Shown here piece by piece: positions 14,628-15,879 of a DNA stretch of 15,879 nt. The stretch spans positions 1-15,879 of the forward strand of contig JAUWDF010000004.1 of NCBI GenBank assembly GCA_030608925.1. Direction: 5' to 3'. The position numbers and the translations under genes are program-made. The DNA comes from Candidatus Bathyarchaeota archaeon. Lineage in GTDB: Archaea; Thermoproteota; Bathyarchaeia; Bathyarchaeales; SOJC01. Position 1 is the first letter of the stretch. Every line of letters starts with the position of its first letter. The notes beneath the pieces are model-generated. The model worked only from the letters and a program-made list of their open reading frames with translations, was not told the DNA's origin and did no database searches.

Positions 14628-14745
14628 CTCTGGAACACCATTGTTTATGGTTTAGGCAACGATTAGTTGAGTTAAATGTTTTGGCGTGCGTATGCGTTGT
14701 GATAAAATGGGCTCTGACTTTTCTCGGTTTACCTTGAAGCTGGAT

Positions 14746-15879
14746 TCATGAGTCAGAAAAGCTGGATTTTAATAGAGGAAAAGTTGTGTGACCATGAGGA
14801 ATTACCCAGATTTTTGCATTCTTACGAGCTATTTCGAAAGCGTCATTTAGTGCATCAGTTACGTTTCTAGCAGTTCGTAGCTTGAAAACATTGATTGCGT
14901 AGTAATCTGGCATCGTGGACACGAGGATTATGTGAGCCTTTTGCAGAGCCTTTAACATGTAGTAAGCTTTGTGTCCACCGATGGCGAAGTTTTTCTTGAT
15001 TCGTTTCTCCATAGACTTCAAGTCTTTGTACTTCGTCATCCATTCATAGAACGTTTCGTTTCCATACCCCTCTTTACATTCAGCCACAAGGACTATGACA
15101 CCACCACGTTTAACACAATCCATGACATTGTGTACTGCTTTGTATGCTTGATACAAATTAATATCTGCAGGGTGTCCTCCAGGGCTCACCACTACAATGT
15201 CTGCTCGTCGATCGATATTTATCTTGCACATTTCCTCCACTAGTTTGACACCTTCCAAGAAAGCTTGCTCCAAATCTCCGGAAAAGACCTGTACGATTTC
15301 TCCTTTACTATTTGTAACAGAATTTAAAATGAAATCAACTTTTGCCAGCTTTGCAGCTTCTACCATGTCTTCATGTATGGGATTACCTGCTAAGATGGAT
15401 GTTTGGGCTTTGGGATGTAGGATCATTGAATGGTTGGACTGAATTGCCTCAGCGCTGCAGATTCCTGGTAGAAGGCTTTTTCTTCCTCCGCCAAAACCTG
15501 CAAAATAGTGCATTTCAATGTCACCAGTAAGAATTCGCACATCTGCATTGGCGAAAACTTTGTTGACCGAGACTTTTGTCCCATGTTTTTTGGTGGTGCC
15601 AACATAAACATGATCTTTCGCTAAGCAATCATGACTAACTGTTCTTATGCGATTAAGCAATTCATCGCCTAGAATCTCTAATGCTTCAGCTGGCTTCACA
15701 GCTCTGTGGGTCCCACATCCAAAGATTATAGTGATATTCTGGTCGCTTACACCAGCTTTGTTAAGCTCTTTAATAAGGGGAGGAATTAAAATGGTGCTAG
15801 GAGATGCGCGTGTAAAATCGTCCACAACTATTGCGACCTTACTGGTGGTGTCTACCATCTCTCTTAAAGGCTTGGAGTT
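14746..15879 (-). CDS. larA: LarA-family nickel-pincer racemase/epimerase homologue, N-terminus outside window
   Basis: The frame continues through the right edge: seven in-frame codons (NSKPLRE) precede the first Met at 15858, and they match the family's conserved SxPLREL region, so that Met is not the start. Counting from that Met, catalytic and cofactor residues of lactate racemase are all present: His51 (CGTHR), His117 (MHYFAGF), Lys127 (GGRKSLLPG), His143 (SNHS) and Tyr236, Gln237, Lys240 (YQAYK). The 10- and 16-residue spacings of His117, Lys127 and His143 equal those of LarA His174, Lys184 and His200. Lys127 would carry the Ni-pincer nucleotide. LarA homologues act on various 2-hydroxy acids, so lactate is not assured. 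No larB, larC or larE lies in view. About 50 N-terminal residues are missing. Confidence 0.9.
   Translation of the reverse strand, partial: NSKPLREMVDTTSKVAIVVDDFTRASPSTILIPPLIKELNKAGVSDQNITIIFGCGTHRAVKPAEALEILGDELLNRIRTVSHDCLAKDHVYVGTTKKHGTKVSVNKVFANADVRILTGDIEMHYFAGFGGGRKSLLPGICSAEAIQSNHSMILHPKAQTSILAGNPIHEDMVEAAKLAKVDFILNSVTNSKGEIVQVFSGDLEQAFLEGVKLVEEMCKINIDRRADIVVVSPGGHPADINLYQAYKAVHNVMDCVKRGGVIVLVAECKEGYGNETFYEWMTKYKDLKSMEKRIKKNFAIGGHKAYYMLKALQKAHIILVSTMPDYYAINVFKLRTARNVTDALNDAFEIARKNAKIWVIPHGHTTFPLLKSSFSDS

Noticed and set aside
14714..14760. CTGACT/AGTCAG inverted repeat at the end of the LarA gene
   Set aside because: Six pairs around a 31-base loop is weak and has an equally good alternative pairing.
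15856..15858. ATG as the true start of the LarA homologue
   Set aside because: The upstream in-frame codons encode NSKPLRE, matching conserved LarA sequence, so the gene continues past the window edge.

Overview
The window reads as a chromosomal segment of an archaeon. It carries an sn-glycerol-1-phosphate dehydrogenase (archaeal lipid backbone), a proteasome beta subunit followed by the archaeal termination ribonuclease aCPSF1/FttA, a bifunctional FBP aldolase/phosphatase, an archaeal-type SepF, a long FKBP isomerase and an Ard1-type N-terminal acetyltransferase. SepF argues for an FtsZ-dividing lineage rather than a Crenarchaeote. That mix, together with a membrane-anchored winged-helix protein, a stand-alone LarA homologue and frequent TTG/GTG starts, fits a Bathyarchaeia-like TACK archaeon best. 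This placement is an inference from gene content. I see no rRNA, tRNA, CRISPR array, transposase or phage gene.

Layout, left to right. At 1-3.7 kb are a ribbon-helix-helix regulator (cut by the left edge, minus strand), the divergent FBP aldolase/phosphatase, a small ferritin-like protein, an M29-like aminopeptidase and a winged-helix protein with two membrane helices. At 3.9-6.3 kb lies a GT4 glycogen-synthase-like glycosyltransferase followed by a GalT-like uridylyltransferase. At 6.5-8.4 kb the FKBP isomerase converges on G1P dehydrogenase across a 31-base gap holding a nested inverted repeat. At 8.5-11.1 kb is the psmB-fttA pair. At 11.1-11.5 kb sepF runs on the minus strand and overlaps the 3' end of fttA. 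After a 396-base intergenic region comes a tight plus-strand operon of three unrecognised membrane proteins (11.85-13.6 kb). It converges with a minus-strand pair, an Ard1-like acetyltransferase coupled by ATGA to a CYTH-domain protein. At the right edge is a LarA-family protein whose N-terminus lies outside the window.

Most of the window is housekeeping: gluconeogenesis and glucan/sugar-nucleotide metabolism (fbp, GT4, galT), lipid synthesis (egsA), protein quality control (FKBP, psmB, aminopeptidase), RNA processing and termination (fttA), division (sepF) and protein acetylation. The least explained part is the three-gene membrane operon divergent from sepF. It consists of a two-helix protein with a disordered Pro/Lys tail, a sequon-rich single-pass protein with a duplicated beta-domain, and a four-helix protein. 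I propose it as a candidate envelope or divisome module. Other points of interest are a ferritin-like protein missing one expected Glu ligand, a CYTH protein missing the first Glu of ExExK, and a complete nickel-pincer pocket in the LarA homologue.
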